In this document: positions 1 through 8,977 of the stretch, piece by piece
Layout of the letters: each line of letters starts with the position of its first letter
How positions within the stretch are numbered: the first letter of the stretch is position 1
Translations under genes and position numbers: made by a program
Notes under the pieces: model-generated
What the model saw: only the letters and a program-made list of their open reading frames with translations
What the model was told of the DNA's origin: nothing
Databases searched by the model: none
NCBI GenBank assembly: GCA_031277315.1
Contig: JAITMP010000016.1
Span: forward strand, 1-46,776
Reading direction: 5' to 3'
Source of the DNA: Zoogloeaceae bacterium
Lineage (GTDB): Bacteria > Pseudomonadota > Gammaproteobacteria > Burkholderiales > Rhodocyclaceae
Length of the DNA: 46,776 nucleotides

Positions 1-2000
1 AGGCGCGTCCAGCCGATGGATTCGTTCTCGCGCGGGCGCGCGCCGGCGTGCTCGTCACCCACGCGCTCATGCAAGGTGTCGAGCAGGGCGCTGCTGTAGC
101 CCAAGAACATGCTGGGGAGCACGGAATACAGACTTGTCTCGGGACGGTAGTTGGGAACGTCGCCGCCGGTGCCGTTGGGACAGGCGGGGTGGGTGGGATC
201 GAGCGTGCAGTCGAGCGTGGAGCGCAGATACCAGTTCTCGGAGAGGGTGGGGTCAGCATTACCTGATCCGTCCAGACCACCTTTGAATAGTTCGTAGGCG
301 TAGGGGCCGGCGGCGACATAGCCGCCGGGGTTGCCGAGGGCAAACGCGCCTGCAGTGCTGCCGTTGTTGCCCACGACATGCACGAGTTCAATGCCGCTGC
401 CGGTGGTGATCGCACCATCACCTACGGTGCCGACGTTGTTGACAATAATGTTGGCAGTACCAGAAGTGGCAGTGCCGGCAAGGTCAAGCACGAGTACATC
501 GCTCAACTGGGTGCTGGCGTCGTTGAGCAGGGTGTTGAAGAAGATCTGGCTGCCGGCGCCGAAGTTGACGCCACCACCCGCACTGCTGACCACATTGAAG
601 GTGCTGAAGCCGCCACTGGCTGTGCCGGGTGCTGCGGAACCGGCGATGTTGAGGTCGCCGTTGAGGGTGAAGGTGTCGGCGCGCACGGTGCCGATGCGAT
701 TGGCGGCGAGGTCGCCACCACCCGCGAGAGTGGCGCCGGAGTTGACGACGAATGAGGTCCCCGCGGTGGCGACGAGACCGGTCGTTATGCCATAGATGGC
801 GTTGTTTCTGATGACGAAGGAGCCGGCTTGTACGGTGGTTATGCCAAAGATTTGTGACCAGCGATCGGGCTGGCTGGCGAGATAGTCCGCACCATCGAAG
901 ATGACTGATCCCGCGCCAGTTTTGTTGACGCCGATCACATCATTGATGCTATTGGCCCTGTTCTCAATCGGGTCGTAGAAGATGATGCTGTGGTTTGCGG
1001 CAACGTTGAAGGTTGCCGTCGCGGTTGCCGTCCCTCCGCCGCTGGTGTTGTTGAAATAAATCGCGTTGGCACCGCTACTGTCTGTGTTGCCACGGAACGT
1101 CATGTCGCCGCCGCTGGCATCGAGCAGCAGGTTGCCGCCCACCCAGATCGCACCGCCGTTGCCGCCAGTGGCGAAGTTGTTGCTGATGGTTGTCAGGGTG
1201 GTGGCGAGACTACCGATTGTGACATCGCCAGCGCTGTAAATTGCGCCGCCAGCGGTATCGGCGATGTTGCCGTCCGCCGTCAGGTCGCCGGTGATCGTGA
1301 CTTTCTGCGCCGAATAAATCGCGCCGCCCTGACTGGTGGCGTGGTTGCCGATTAACGTTGTTTTGCCACCGTTGATCTCCACTGCGCCGTCGGAATAAAT
1401 CACTCCGCCCTTGCCCGTCACACCGCTGTTGATGGCGGTAAACGTACCGTCGGCGCTGTTGATGGTGATGTCGCCGGGTATGTTGAAGATGCCGCCGTCG
1501 GTATCGTGGTCAACCGTGCGCGTAAAGGTGAAATCGCCCTGAATTGTCAGATCAACGGAACCGGAAGCGATGAAGGACACCGGTGCACTGGTCATCCCGA
1601 CCGTGACACCATTGCTTGTATCGTCGATAAAGGCGTTGACATCAGGCAGATCGGGGAGTCTGACGTTGTCGTTATTCACCACGGCATTGCCGTTAAAAAA
1701 CCAGTTTGTATCGGCAGCAAAAACATAAGTGGCATACAAGTCACTGATGTCCTCGTCAGGGGCGAGAATGATATTAACCTGCGCGTGCGCCGGACTCATT
1801 CCCAACAAGGCTGCGCCCACCAGCGCCATTAACGTGCGCAGGGCAAAGGGTGCGTGCGGAAAAGTCTTTCTATTACGATGGATTATCCCGGGGGCGGCTG
1901 ACTGACTTTGGCCGACTTTGCTGCGGGCTTTTGCCAGTTCGGAAACAACTTGGAAAATCCCCAAGCTACGATTGAAAATAGTCTTGTACTGCCGATTCAC
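1..2000 (-). CDS. Autotransporter (type Va) with extended signal peptide, 3' end beyond window
   Basis: A reading frame stays open from a GTG at 2000 to the left edge (666 codons seen). The GTG follows a strong AAAGGAGG Shine-Dalgarno. Residues 1-28 (start MNRQYKTIFNRSLG) look like the extended signal peptide region (ESPR) of large autotransporters, followed by a hydrophobic signal ending near APAHAQ-like SPAHAQ. The next ~500 residues are Gly/Ala/Thr/Asn-rich, with repeated stretches such as GGAIYSA, GGVIYSDG and GGAIWVGG, typical of beta-helical passengers (pectin-lyase fold). From about residue 610 the text (YRPETSLYSVLPSMF, LLDTLHERVGDE, GWTR) matches the start of a C-terminal outer-membrane beta-barrel. 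It is therefore probably a secreted or surface-held adhesin; the ligand cannot be read from the sequence. The barrel is cut by the window edge, so integrity is unknown. Confidence 0.85.
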   Translation of the reverse strand, partial: MNRQYKTIFNRSLGIFQVVSELAKARSKVGQSQSAAPGIIHRNRKTFPHAPFALRTLMALVGAALLGMSPAHAQVNIILAPDEDISDLYATYVFAADTNWFFNGNAVVNNDNVRLPDLPDVNAFIDDTSNGVTVGMTSAPVSFIASGSVDLTIQGDFTFTRTVDHDTDGGIFNIPGDITINSADGTFTAINSGVTGKGGVIYSDGAVEINGGKTTLIGNHATSQGGAIYSAQKVTITGDLTADGNIADTAGGAIYSAGDVTIGSLATTLTTISNNFATGGNGGAIWVGGNLLLDASGGDMTFRGNTDSSGANAIYFNNTSGGGTATATATFNVAANHSIIFYDPIENRANSINDVIGVNKTGAGSVIFDGADYLASQPDRWSQIFGITTVQAGSFVIRNNAIYGITTGLVATAGTSFVVNSGATLAGGGDLAANRIGTVRADTFTLNGDLNIAGSAAPGTASGGFSTFNVVSSAGGGVNFGAGSQIFFNTLLNDASTQLSDVLVLDLAGTATSGTANIIVNNVGTVGDGAITTGSGIELVHVVGNNGSTAGAFALGNPGGYVAAGPYAYELFKGGLDGSGNADPTLSENWYLRSTLDCTLDPTHPACPNGTGGDVPNYRPETSLYSVLPSMFLGYSSALLDTLHERVGDEHAGARPRENESIGWTR

Positions 2001-2066
2001 GGTTAGCCTCCTTTGATAATGCCACGACGTTTTGTATTTATTTTTTTGTTTATTTTTATAACTGGA

Positions 2067-2090
2067 CGCACCGCTGCTCGCGGCGATGCG
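2067..2090 (-). promoter_or_regulatory. GC-rich hairpin in the leader of the autotransporter mRNA
   Basis: Within an otherwise A+T-rich leader, CGCA/TGCG (2067-2070 with 2087-2090) and CCGC/GCGG (2071-2074 with 2080-2083) can pair, with a 3-base bulge on one side. On the mRNA it is followed by a U- and A-rich stretch. It may be an attenuator or a stability element; the sequence alone does not decide. Confidence 0.35.
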
Positions 2091-2114
2091 TTTGATTAAA
2101 CATTCTAAATGAAA

Positions 2115-2142
2115 ATTATATTTCTAAAATTGATTATGGCAA
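2115..2142 (-). promoter_or_regulatory. Likely sigma70 promoter of the autotransporter gene
   Basis: On the minus strand a TTGCCA box (2142-2137) is followed after 16 bases by a perfect TATAAT (2120-2115). The surrounding 2010-2160 is far richer in A+T than the neighbouring genes. Transcription from here would give a leader of about 105 bases before the GTG at 2000. Confidence 0.6.
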
Positions 2143-2161
2143 TTCAATGATTTTTGAGAAA

Positions 2162-2182
2162 CGGGCCGTTTGTTCCGGCCCG
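2162..2182 (-). terminator. Possible terminator of the peptide ABC operon
   Basis: A 7-bp stem (2162-2168 with 2176-2182) with a 7-base loop lies about 90 bases after the stop of the double ATPase gene. The tract that follows on the minus strand is only weakly T-rich (TTTCTC), so termination would be modest. Confidence 0.4.
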
Positions 2183-2268
2183 GTATGACGCTGCTTGCTG
2201 TTACGGCACGATGTTTGGCGCCACGGTTTCGACGCATCGATACCGAGGAAAATTTAAACGGGTTCCGC

Positions 2269-4320
2269 TCAATCGTAGAGAAAACAGCGCACGCTGCGCG
2301 AGGGGCCGAGTCGGGTTTCGGGGGGATAGGCGGCGGCGCAGCGGGGCATGGCTTGCGGGCAGCGCGGGTAGAAGTGGCAGCCGGGCGGCGGGTTGGCGGG
2401 AGACGGCGTTTCGCCTTTGAGGACGATCACTTCGCGGCGGCCTTCGGCGTCAAGACGCGGAACGGCGGAGAGCAACGCCTCGGTGTAGGGGTGCTTCGGC
2501 TGGCGCAGGATGTCCCCGACCGCGCCGCGTTCGACGATGCGGCCGAGATACATCACCGCGACTTCGTGGGCCAGGTATTCGACCACCGCGATGTTGTGGG
2601 TGATGAACAGGTAAGCGAGGCCGAGTTCGTCCTGCAGCGTTTTGAGCAGATTGAGGATTTGCGCCTGCACCGAAACGTCGAGGGCGCTGGTCGGTTCATC
2701 GCACACCAGCAGGCGCGGCTCAACGGCAAGCGCCCGCGTGATGGCGATGCGCTGGCGCTGGCCGCCGGAAAATTCGTGCGGATAACGCTCGCGCATGGCG
2801 GGCGAGAGGCCGACGCGCTCAAGCAGTTCGGCGACGCGGCGCTCGCGTTCGGCGGCGCCGAGCGCGGCCATGCCTTCCTCGATGATGTCGCCGACGCGCA
2901 TGCGCGGGTCGAGCGAGGCGTAAGGATCCTGAAACACGATTTGCATTTCGCCGCGCAGGCAGCGCAAGCGGGCGGCGGGCAGCGTGGCGAGTTCTTCGCC
3001 GCGATAGCGCACACTGCCGGCGGTCGGCTTGAGGAGTTGCAGAATGGCTTTGCCGGCGGTGGTTTTGCCGCAGCCGGATTCGCCGACCAGCGCCAGCGTA
3101 CGGCCCGCGTTCAGTTGCAGCGAAACGCCATCCACCGCCCGCACCTGCCCGGCGACGCGGCGGAAAAAACCGCGGCGGATGGGGAAGTGCACTTTCAGAT
3201 CGGCTGCCTCCAGCAGGGGCGCGGCGTCCGCCATGTCATGCCGCGCCGCGCCGGCCAGTGATGGCGTTTCCGCGAGAATGGTCGAAACCGCAGACGGATT
3301 CGCTTCGCGCGCCGCGTTGTCGTAAAGGTGGCAGCGCACGGCATGCGCGCCCTCCTCGCCCTCCGCGCCCGTCTTCATCTCATGCCAAGCCGGAATTTCT
3401 TTTTCGCAGCGCGCCCAGGCGCGGGGACAACGCGCCGCGAAACGGCAGCCGGAAAAAACGGCGGTGAGCGGCGGCACGCTGCCGGCGATGGTTTCCAGCG
3501 CGCTGCCGCGCCGTTCCGGGCGCGGCAAGGCGGCGAACAGTTTTTGCGAATAGGGATGCAGCGGCGTGGCGAAGAAAGCGGCGCGGGAGGCAACTTCGAC
3601 CAGTTCGCCGGCATACATGACGCCGACGCGCCGCGCCAGTTCGCCGACGATGCCCAGGTCATGGCTGATGAGCAGCATGCCCATGCCGCGCTGGCGTTGC
3701 AGCGCGCCGAGCAGCGCCAGCACCTGGGCCTGAATGGTGACATCGAGCGCGGTCGTCGGCTCGTCGGCGATCAGCAGGGCCGGATCGCCCGCCAGCGCGA
3801 TGGCGATCATGACCCGCTGTTTCATGCCGCCGGAAAGCTGGAAGGGATATTCCTCGAGCCGCCGCGCCGCGTCGGGAATGCCAACCGCATCGAGCAGGCC
3901 GCGCGCGCGGGCGACGGCGGCTTCGCCATGCAGGTCGGCGTGCCGCCGCAGCACTTCGCCGATCTGCGCGCCGACGGTGAGCACCGGGTTCAGGCTGGTG
4001 GCCGGCTCCTGAAAGATCATCGCCATCTCGCGGCCGCGCACTTCGCGCATCTGCGCTTCGGGCAGCGCCAGCAGATCGCGCCCGTTGAGCCACACCTGGC
4101 CGCCGGCGATGCGACCGGCATCCGGCAGCAGGCGCATCAGCGACAGCGCCGTCATTGATTTGCCGCAGCCGGATTCGCCGAGCAGGGCGAACGTTTCCCC
4201 CGCGCCGACTTCAAAGGAAACGCCATCGACCGCCCGCACCGTGCCGGCGGCGCTGGCGAGAAAGGCGCGCAGGGATTCGACCTTGAGCAGGCCTGGGCCT
4301 GCGTCCTTGCGCAGGCTCAT
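2269..4320 (-). CDS. Peptide ABC importer, fused double ATPase
   Basis: 683-residue cytoplasmic ATPase that powers uptake through the two permeases encoded just upstream. It contains two complete ABC domains: the first has Walker A GESGCGKS (residues 48-55), signature LSGGMKQR and Walker B LLIADEP; the second has Walker A GESGCGKT, signature FSGGQRQR and LLVCDEP. Each domain ends in the Cys-rich oligopeptide/dipeptide tail (CRFAARCP, CHFYPRCP), which marks the DppD/DppF-OppD/OppF class. The fused layout is that of YejF and GsiA. The ATG at 4320 overlaps the permease stop as ATGA and has GGAG about 9 bases upstream, so the longer open frame reaching 5322 is ruled out. Both nucleotide sites look intact. 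Substrate is inferred as peptides or a peptide-like compound only. Confidence 0.92.
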   Translation of the reverse strand: MSLRKDAGPGLLKVESLRAFLASAAGTVRAVDGVSFEVGAGETFALLGESGCGKSMTALSLMRLLPDAGRIAGGQVWLNGRDLLALPEAQMREVRGREMAMIFQEPATSLNPVLTVGAQIGEVLRRHADLHGEAAVARARGLLDAVGIPDAARRLEEYPFQLSGGMKQRVMIAIALAGDPALLIADEPTTALDVTIQAQVLALLGALQRQRGMGMLLISHDLGIVGELARRVGVMYAGELVEVASRAAFFATPLHPYSQKLFAALPRPERRGSALETIAGSVPPLTAVFSGCRFAARCPRAWARCEKEIPAWHEMKTGAEGEEGAHAVRCHLYDNAAREANPSAVSTILAETPSLAGAARHDMADAAPLLEAADLKVHFPIRRGFFRRVAGQVRAVDGVSLQLNAGRTLALVGESGCGKTTAGKAILQLLKPTAGSVRYRGEELATLPAARLRCLRGEMQIVFQDPYASLDPRMRVGDIIEEGMAALGAAERERRVAELLERVGLSPAMRERYPHEFSGGQRQRIAITRALAVEPRLLVCDEPTSALDVSVQAQILNLLKTLQDELGLAYLFITHNIAVVEYLAHEVAVMYLGRIVERGAVGDILRQPKHPYTEALLSAVPRLDAEGRREVIVLKGETPSPANPPPGCHFYPRCPQAMPRCAAAYPPETRLGPSRSVRCFLYD

Positions 4321-5753
4321 GCCGCTTGCTCCTGTCCCGATCCGGCGGTGCGGCGGCCGGCCAGACGCGGATTGAAGGCGTCGCGCACCGCGTCGGAGAA
4401 CAGGTTGGCGGCCAGCACCAGCGCGAACATGAACACGAAAGCGGCCACCAGCGACCACCACACCACCGGCTCGCGCGCCCGTTCGAGGCGCGCGGTGTTG
4501 ATCATGGTGCCGAAGCTGATGGTGTTCGGATCGACGCCGATGCCGATGTAGGACAGCACCGCTTCGGCCAGCACCAGACCGGAGAAATCCATCACCACCG
4601 TAATCAGGACGATGTGCATGACGTTCGGCAGAATGTGGCGGGCCATGATGCGCGCCGCCGAAACGCCGAACGCCTGCGCCGCCTGCACGTATTCGATCTC
4701 GCGCAGCTTGAGTGTTTCGGCCCGCAGCAGACGGCACAGCCCGGTCCAGCTCGTCACGCCGAGGATCAGGCACAGCGCCAGCAGGCGCGCGTCGGCGCGG
4801 TGCGCGGCGGTGGCGAACCAGTCGGGATGGGTGTCGATCGCCACCTGCACCATCAACACCGAAGCGGCGATCAGCAGCACGCCGGGAATCGAATTCAGCG
4901 TGGTGTAAATGTATTGAATGATGTCGTCCACCCAGCCGCCGAGGTAACCGGCGGCGATGCCGAGCGCGAGGGCGAAAGGCAGCATCACCAGCGTCGTGAT
5001 GGTGCCGATCACCAGCGCCGTGCGCACGCTCTTCAGGGTGAGATAGAGCACGTCCTGACCCACCTTGTCGGTGCCGAAAACGTGATAGCCCCCGGCCAGC
5101 GACACGACGGGGCCGGCCAGCAGCAGGAGCAGGCCGCACGTCAGCAGCACGGCGTTCCAGGCGAAGCGCGTCTCGCCGCGCCAGATGCGGCGCCAGGCGG
5201 CCCGCCAGCCGATGCGCCAGCGCCGCGCCGCGGCTTGCGCGGCGAGCGCGGCCAGCGTCAACGCCGTCAGCGCGGCCAGCGCAAAGCCGCGCAGCGCGCG
5301 CCAGGCCACATCGCCGCCCCACTCGGCGTCGACATCCGTCAGGTGCGCGCCGCCGTATGCCAGACGCGGAAATTCCCGCGCCCGGCTGCCGTCAGGCAAC
5401 TCCACCGTTTCCTTGGCGTAGAGGTGAGCCGCCAGCGGCGCGGAATAGGTTTTCTCGCTGCTGGCCTTGAGCGGATTCAGCAGCGCGTCGAGCGCGCTGC
5501 GCGCCTCCGTTCCGTATTCGGCGGGCTGGCCGTCGACGGCGTCCAGACGCGGCCGGTAGTGGAGCGAATCGAGCAGACCGACGGCGATAAATGCCGTCAG
5601 CACGGTCAACGACACCATGCCGGCGCGGCTTTCGCCGACGCGGCGCCAGGACGCGAGCAGGTATTCGCGCCGGCGGATGTAGAAGCCGGCGCCGATGCCG
5701 CAGGCAACGAGCAGGAAGACGAGCGCATCGGTCCACAGCAAGAGGGGCATCAT
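4317..5753 (-). CDS. Peptide ABC importer permease, OppC/DppC/YejE type
   Basis: 478-residue inner-membrane permease. The N terminus has one or two membrane segments (about residues 6-26 and 45-64), then a polar loop of roughly 100 residues, and a C-terminal BPD_transp_1 domain. The coupling-helix region is REIEYVQAAQAFGVSAARIMARHILPN-like (EYVQAAQAFGVS, RHILPNVM), which binds the ATPase. It is longer than E. coli YejE (about 340 residues) because of the loop between the first segments, which reads as periplasmic and of unknown role. ATG at 5753 has GAGG upstream and overlaps the oppB-type stop as ATGA; its own stop overlaps the ATPase start in the same way, so the four genes form one translationally coupled operon. 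Confidence 0.9.
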   Translation of the reverse strand: MMPLLLWTDALVFLLVACGIGAGFYIRRREYLLASWRRVGESRAGMVSLTVLTAFIAVGLLDSLHYRPRLDAVDGQPAEYGTEARSALDALLNPLKASSEKTYSAPLAAHLYAKETVELPDGSRAREFPRLAYGGAHLTDVDAEWGGDVAWRALRGFALAALTALTLAALAAQAAARRWRIGWRAAWRRIWRGETRFAWNAVLLTCGLLLLLAGPVVSLAGGYHVFGTDKVGQDVLYLTLKSVRTALVIGTITTLVMLPFALALGIAAGYLGGWVDDIIQYIYTTLNSIPGVLLIAASVLMVQVAIDTHPDWFATAAHRADARLLALCLILGVTSWTGLCRLLRAETLKLREIEYVQAAQAFGVSAARIMARHILPNVMHIVLITVVMDFSGLVLAEAVLSYIGIGVDPNTISFGTMINTARLERAREPVVWWSLVAAFVFMFALVLAANLFSDAVRDAFNPRLAGRRTAGSGQEQAA

Positions 5754-6727
5754 TGCAGCCTCACGCGCGGATCGACCAGCGTGTATGACAAATCGGTCAG
5801 CAGCAAACCGGCGATATAAAGCGCCGAGCCGATGAAGACCATCGAGCGCACGACGGCGAAATCCTGCGCGTTGATGGCGTCGATGGTGTAGGAGCCGAGG
5901 CCGGGAATGCCGAAGAAGGATTCGGTCAGCAGCGACCCCATGAACAGCATCGGAATCACGACGACGACGCCGGTCAGAATCGGAATGAGGGCATTCTTCA
6001 GCACGTGGCGGAACAGCACGGCCAGTTCGGACAAGCCCTTGGCGCGCGCCGTGCGGACGTAATCCTTGTCGATTTCCTCAAGGAACAGCGTGCGGTACCA
6101 GCGCGTGCTGCCGCCGATGCCGCCGATGACACCGATCAGCACCGGCAGCAGCAGAAAGCGCGTCGCGTCGAGGCCGCCGGCATAGCCCGAGATCGGCGCC
6201 AGATGCCAGATCTTGCTCACCAGATATTGCCCGCCGATGATGTAGAACAGGCTGGAGATCGACATCATCGCCACGCACACCACCACGCCCCAGAAATCGA
6301 GATACGTGGCGCGGAAAAAAGCCAGCAGCAAGGCGAAGGACACGGCGACGAACAGCCCGAGCGCGAACGTCGGCACGGCGATGGCCAGACTCGGCCCCAT
6401 GCGCGCGCGAATCTCGTGGCCGATGTCGCGGCCATCCTCGGCGCGGCCAAAATCGAAGACGAAAAGTTTTACCGATTTCTGGAAGAAGATGGTGTCGGTC
6501 AAACGCGCCGCGCCGTCCGCCGCCGGGTTGTAGAGCAGCGGTTTGTCATAGCCGTGCTCGGCCTTCCATTTTTCAATCGCCTCCGGCGTGACGCGCTTGA
6601 CGCCAAGCTGCATGCGCGCCATGTCGTCCGGCGTATTCACCACGAAGAACAGCGTGAAGGTGAGCAGATTCACGCCAATCAGAATCGGAATCGCATACAG
6701 CAGCCGGCGCGTGATGTAGGCCAGCAT
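5750..6727 (-). CDS. Peptide ABC importer permease, OppB/DppB/YejB type
   Basis: 325-residue inner-membrane permease. It begins with the hallmark MLAYITRRLLYAIPILIG and has about six hydrophobic segments. The coupling motif KDYVRTARAKGLSELAVL precedes RHVLKNALIPI, and the ending LSYTLVDPRVRL is typical of the family. Two start codons are adjacent (GTG 6730, ATG 6727). ATG 6727 is preferred because a GGGGGAGG Shine-Dalgarno lies 5-6 bases before it, and it overlaps the binding-protein stop. It pairs with the OppC-type permease to form the channel. Confidence 0.92.
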   Translation of the reverse strand: MLAYITRRLLYAIPILIGVNLLTFTLFFVVNTPDDMARMQLGVKRVTPEAIEKWKAEHGYDKPLLYNPAADGAARLTDTIFFQKSVKLFVFDFGRAEDGRDIGHEIRARMGPSLAIAVPTFALGLFVAVSFALLLAFFRATYLDFWGVVVCVAMMSISSLFYIIGGQYLVSKIWHLAPISGYAGGLDATRFLLLPVLIGVIGGIGGSTRWYRTLFLEEIDKDYVRTARAKGLSELAVLFRHVLKNALIPILTGVVVVIPMLFMGSLLTESFFGIPGLGSYTIDAINAQDFAVVRSMVFIGSALYIAGLLLTDLSYTLVDPRVRLQ

Positions 6728-8865
6728 CACACCCTCCCCCGCGATTGCTCACGCCGCCGCCAGCCGACAATGGCCGGCGCGGCGCTGGCGGCGAGCGCCA
6801 GCGCGAGCAGGCCGAGCGGCCACAGCACAGGCCGGTTCCACTCGGCGCGCCGCCGTTCGCGCAGAACGGCGTCAATGCGCTGATACTTGAGCGTGTTGTT
6901 GCCGACCTTGGTCGGCTTGCGGTTGGCGAGCCAGGCGTGGCGCAGGGTGTAATCATTGGGATGAAAACCCCAGACCCAGGGCGCGTCATGACGCAGAATG
7001 AGCAGCATGCGGTCGATGATGGCTTGCCGCTCAGGGCCGTTTTCCATCGCCCGCATCTGCTCGAACAGCCGGTCGTATTCGGGATTGGCGTAGTTGGCGG
7101 AATTTTCGCCGACATGTTTGACCCGCCCTTGCGGGCCGTAGAGCAGGAAAAGGAAATTTTCGGGATCGGGATAATCGGCATTCCAGCCCCAGTAGAAAAG
7201 CTGCGCCGCGCCCTTTCTGACCTTTTCCTGGAAGCGGTTGTAATCGGTGCTGCGCACCACCAGTTGCACGGAAATTTTCTGGAACTGCTTGTTCAGCCAG
7301 TCGATGCGGGACTTGTCGCCGACGCCGCCCGCCGTGGTGTCGAGGTTGATGACCAGCGGCTGGCCGGTTTTTTCATCGCGGCCATTCGGATAACCGGCTT
7401 CGGTCAGCAGCCGGCGCGCGTCGGCGATGGATTTGCGGCGCGGCGCGCCATCGGCCCAGTCATACATTTCCCGATTGATGCCCGCCTCGCCGGCGCGGAA
7501 GCCGAAGATGCCGGGCGGGATCGGCCCCTGCGCGGGCTGGCCGCGGCCGTTCATGAAAATGGAAATGAATTCCTCCTGATCAATGGCGAGGGAAATCGCC
7601 TGACGCAGCTTGCGCGCCCGCTCCGAGGGGCCGCCGACCACCGGGTCGAGCATGTTGAAGCCCATGTAGAACGTGGTCGTGGCGACAGAGGTGGACAAGC
7701 GGATGCCCTGCCGCTGCATGGCGTCGCTGAGCGCGGCTTCGCCGCCCGCGCCGACCTGCACGGCCTGATCGAAGGAATCCGAAGCAATGCCGGAAGCATC
7801 GTAATAGCCTTGCAGGAATTTGTTCCAGTAGGGAATCTGCTCCTTCTCGCGGGTGAACACCGCCTTGTCGATGAAAGGCAGCGGCTGGCCGCAATCGGCG
7901 AGCAGGCCGTCCACTTCATCGCCCGCCTCGCCCTCGCAGGGATACGCCTCGCCGCCAAAATTCGGATTGCGCTCCAGCACCATGCGCGCATTGGGATTGT
8001 TCTCGGTGAGCATGTAGGGGCCGGTGCCGACGGGATACCAGTCCAGCGTCAGATTCTTTTCCGCCATGCCCGGCTGACTGTGGAAGCGATCCGCCTCCCA
8101 GGGCATGGGCGCGAAGAACGGCATGGTCAGCCAGTAAATGAATTGCGGATATTTGCCCTTGACCCGTATCCGGTAGGTATGGCGATCCACCACGGTGACG
8201 CCCGCCAGCGGATACTGGCGCAGATCGAGCCAGCCCTCTTTTTCCGCTGACACGGCTTTCCCCAATTCACCGGCAAAATCATCCAGGCCGTCGATATATT
8301 CACTCATCAAGCCAAGAATCGGCGAATGCAGGCGGGGATGCGCCAGCCGCTTGATGGCATAGACGTAATCATCGGCCACCAGCTCGCGTGTGCCGCGATG
8401 GGGAAAATCCGCCAGCGTGTCGATGCCCGCCAGCCCCGCAGGCTGCTCGGCGAAGGCCGGGTGCGGCTGGTAGAGAATGCCGGGGCGGATGCGAATCACG
8501 TATTCGGAAAAGGCGATGCGACTGGCATCAGCCCCCTCCGGCAATGGCCGCCCTTGGGCATCGAGATAACGCGGTTTGGGCACTTCCGCCGCCGTGGCTG
8601 GAATCACCTCGTAAGGCCGCTTCAGGTAGTGATATTGCAACGGCGGCTGGTAAATCTGCGCCGTGAAAACGATCTCGTCCGAACTGTAGGACTGCACCGG
8701 ATCGAGATGCTTGGGGCGGTCGGTGAAAGCGCTGTAGAGAATGTTCTTGCCGCCGTCCCGCGACGGATAGGGGTTGTTCCACACCTCTCCGCAGCCGGCG
8801 GCGAGAAATGCGGCCAAAACCAACAGCAGGGCCAGCGGCGGAACATGCATCGGAATATCGCGCAT
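6727..8865 (-). CDS. Peptide ABC importer substrate-binding protein with C-terminal membrane anchor
   Basis: 712-residue solute-binding protein of the SBP_bac_5 (OppA/DppA) class. The N terminus is a hydrophobic signal with a lipobox-like LAAGC, so it is probably a lipoprotein, although Ala rather than Leu occupies the -3 position. The central part carries family landmarks (FTDRPKHLDPVQSY, GTGPYMLTENNPN, RKLRQAISLAIDQEEF, YWGWNADYPDPENFLFLLYG). Unusually it ends in a strong membrane segment (about 680-702, LWPLGLLALALAASAAP) followed by the positive tail RRREQSRGR, predicting a second tether with a cytoplasmic end. Start ATG 8865 is kept, but ATG 8850 is possible; neither has a clear Shine-Dalgarno. 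First gene of the four-gene importer operon, divergent from fabI. Confidence 0.88.
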   Translation of the reverse strand: MRDIPMHVPPLALLLVLAAFLAAGCGEVWNNPYPSRDGGKNILYSAFTDRPKHLDPVQSYSSDEIVFTAQIYQPPLQYHYLKRPYEVIPATAAEVPKPRYLDAQGRPLPEGADASRIAFSEYVIRIRPGILYQPHPAFAEQPAGLAGIDTLADFPHRGTRELVADDYVYAIKRLAHPRLHSPILGLMSEYIDGLDDFAGELGKAVSAEKEGWLDLRQYPLAGVTVVDRHTYRIRVKGKYPQFIYWLTMPFFAPMPWEADRFHSQPGMAEKNLTLDWYPVGTGPYMLTENNPNARMVLERNPNFGGEAYPCEGEAGDEVDGLLADCGQPLPFIDKAVFTREKEQIPYWNKFLQGYYDASGIASDSFDQAVQVGAGGEAALSDAMQRQGIRLSTSVATTTFYMGFNMLDPVVGGPSERARKLRQAISLAIDQEEFISIFMNGRGQPAQGPIPPGIFGFRAGEAGINREMYDWADGAPRRKSIADARRLLTEAGYPNGRDEKTGQPLVINLDTTAGGVGDKSRIDWLNKQFQKISVQLVVRSTDYNRFQEKVRKGAAQLFYWGWNADYPDPENFLFLLYGPQGRVKHVGENSANYANPEYDRLFEQMRAMENGPERQAIIDRMLLILRHDAPWVWGFHPNDYTLRHAWLANRKPTKVGNNTLKYQRIDAVLRERRRAEWNRPVLWPLGLLALALAASAAPAIVGWRRREQSRGRV

Positions 8866-8919
8866 CGTGCGCGGAGTGTAGCGGATGCCGGATGCGGCGT
8901 CACGGATTTGGCCCTCGAT

Positions 8920-8949
8920 TTGGCGTCACCCGTGGCGCTCCTTTATAAT
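8920..8949 (+). promoter_or_regulatory. fabI promoter
   Basis: TTGGCG (8920-8925), an 18-base spacer and a perfect TATAAT (8944-8949) give a good sigma70 promoter. The start point would lie near 8956, leaving a leader of about 22 bases to the fabI ATG at 8978. Confidence 0.7.
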
Positions 8950-8977
8950 CGCGCAACCACATCAGGGGAATTCGACG

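Noticed and set aside
2170-3261. Plus-strand open frame of 363 codons
   Set aside because: It lies antisense to the double ATPase, whose Walker and signature motifs are clear. The translation is Arg/Gly/Ala-rich and shows no family motif; high G+C makes such frames common.
4321-5322. N-terminal extension of the double ATPase by 334 codons
   Set aside because: The frame is open but overlaps the OppC-type permease; the extension is Arg/Ala-rich, and ATG 4320 has a Shine-Dalgarno and an ATGA overlap.
4326-5819. Plus-strand open frame of 497 codons
   Set aside because: Antisense to the OppC-type permease. The product is a Gln/Arg/His-rich string without domains.
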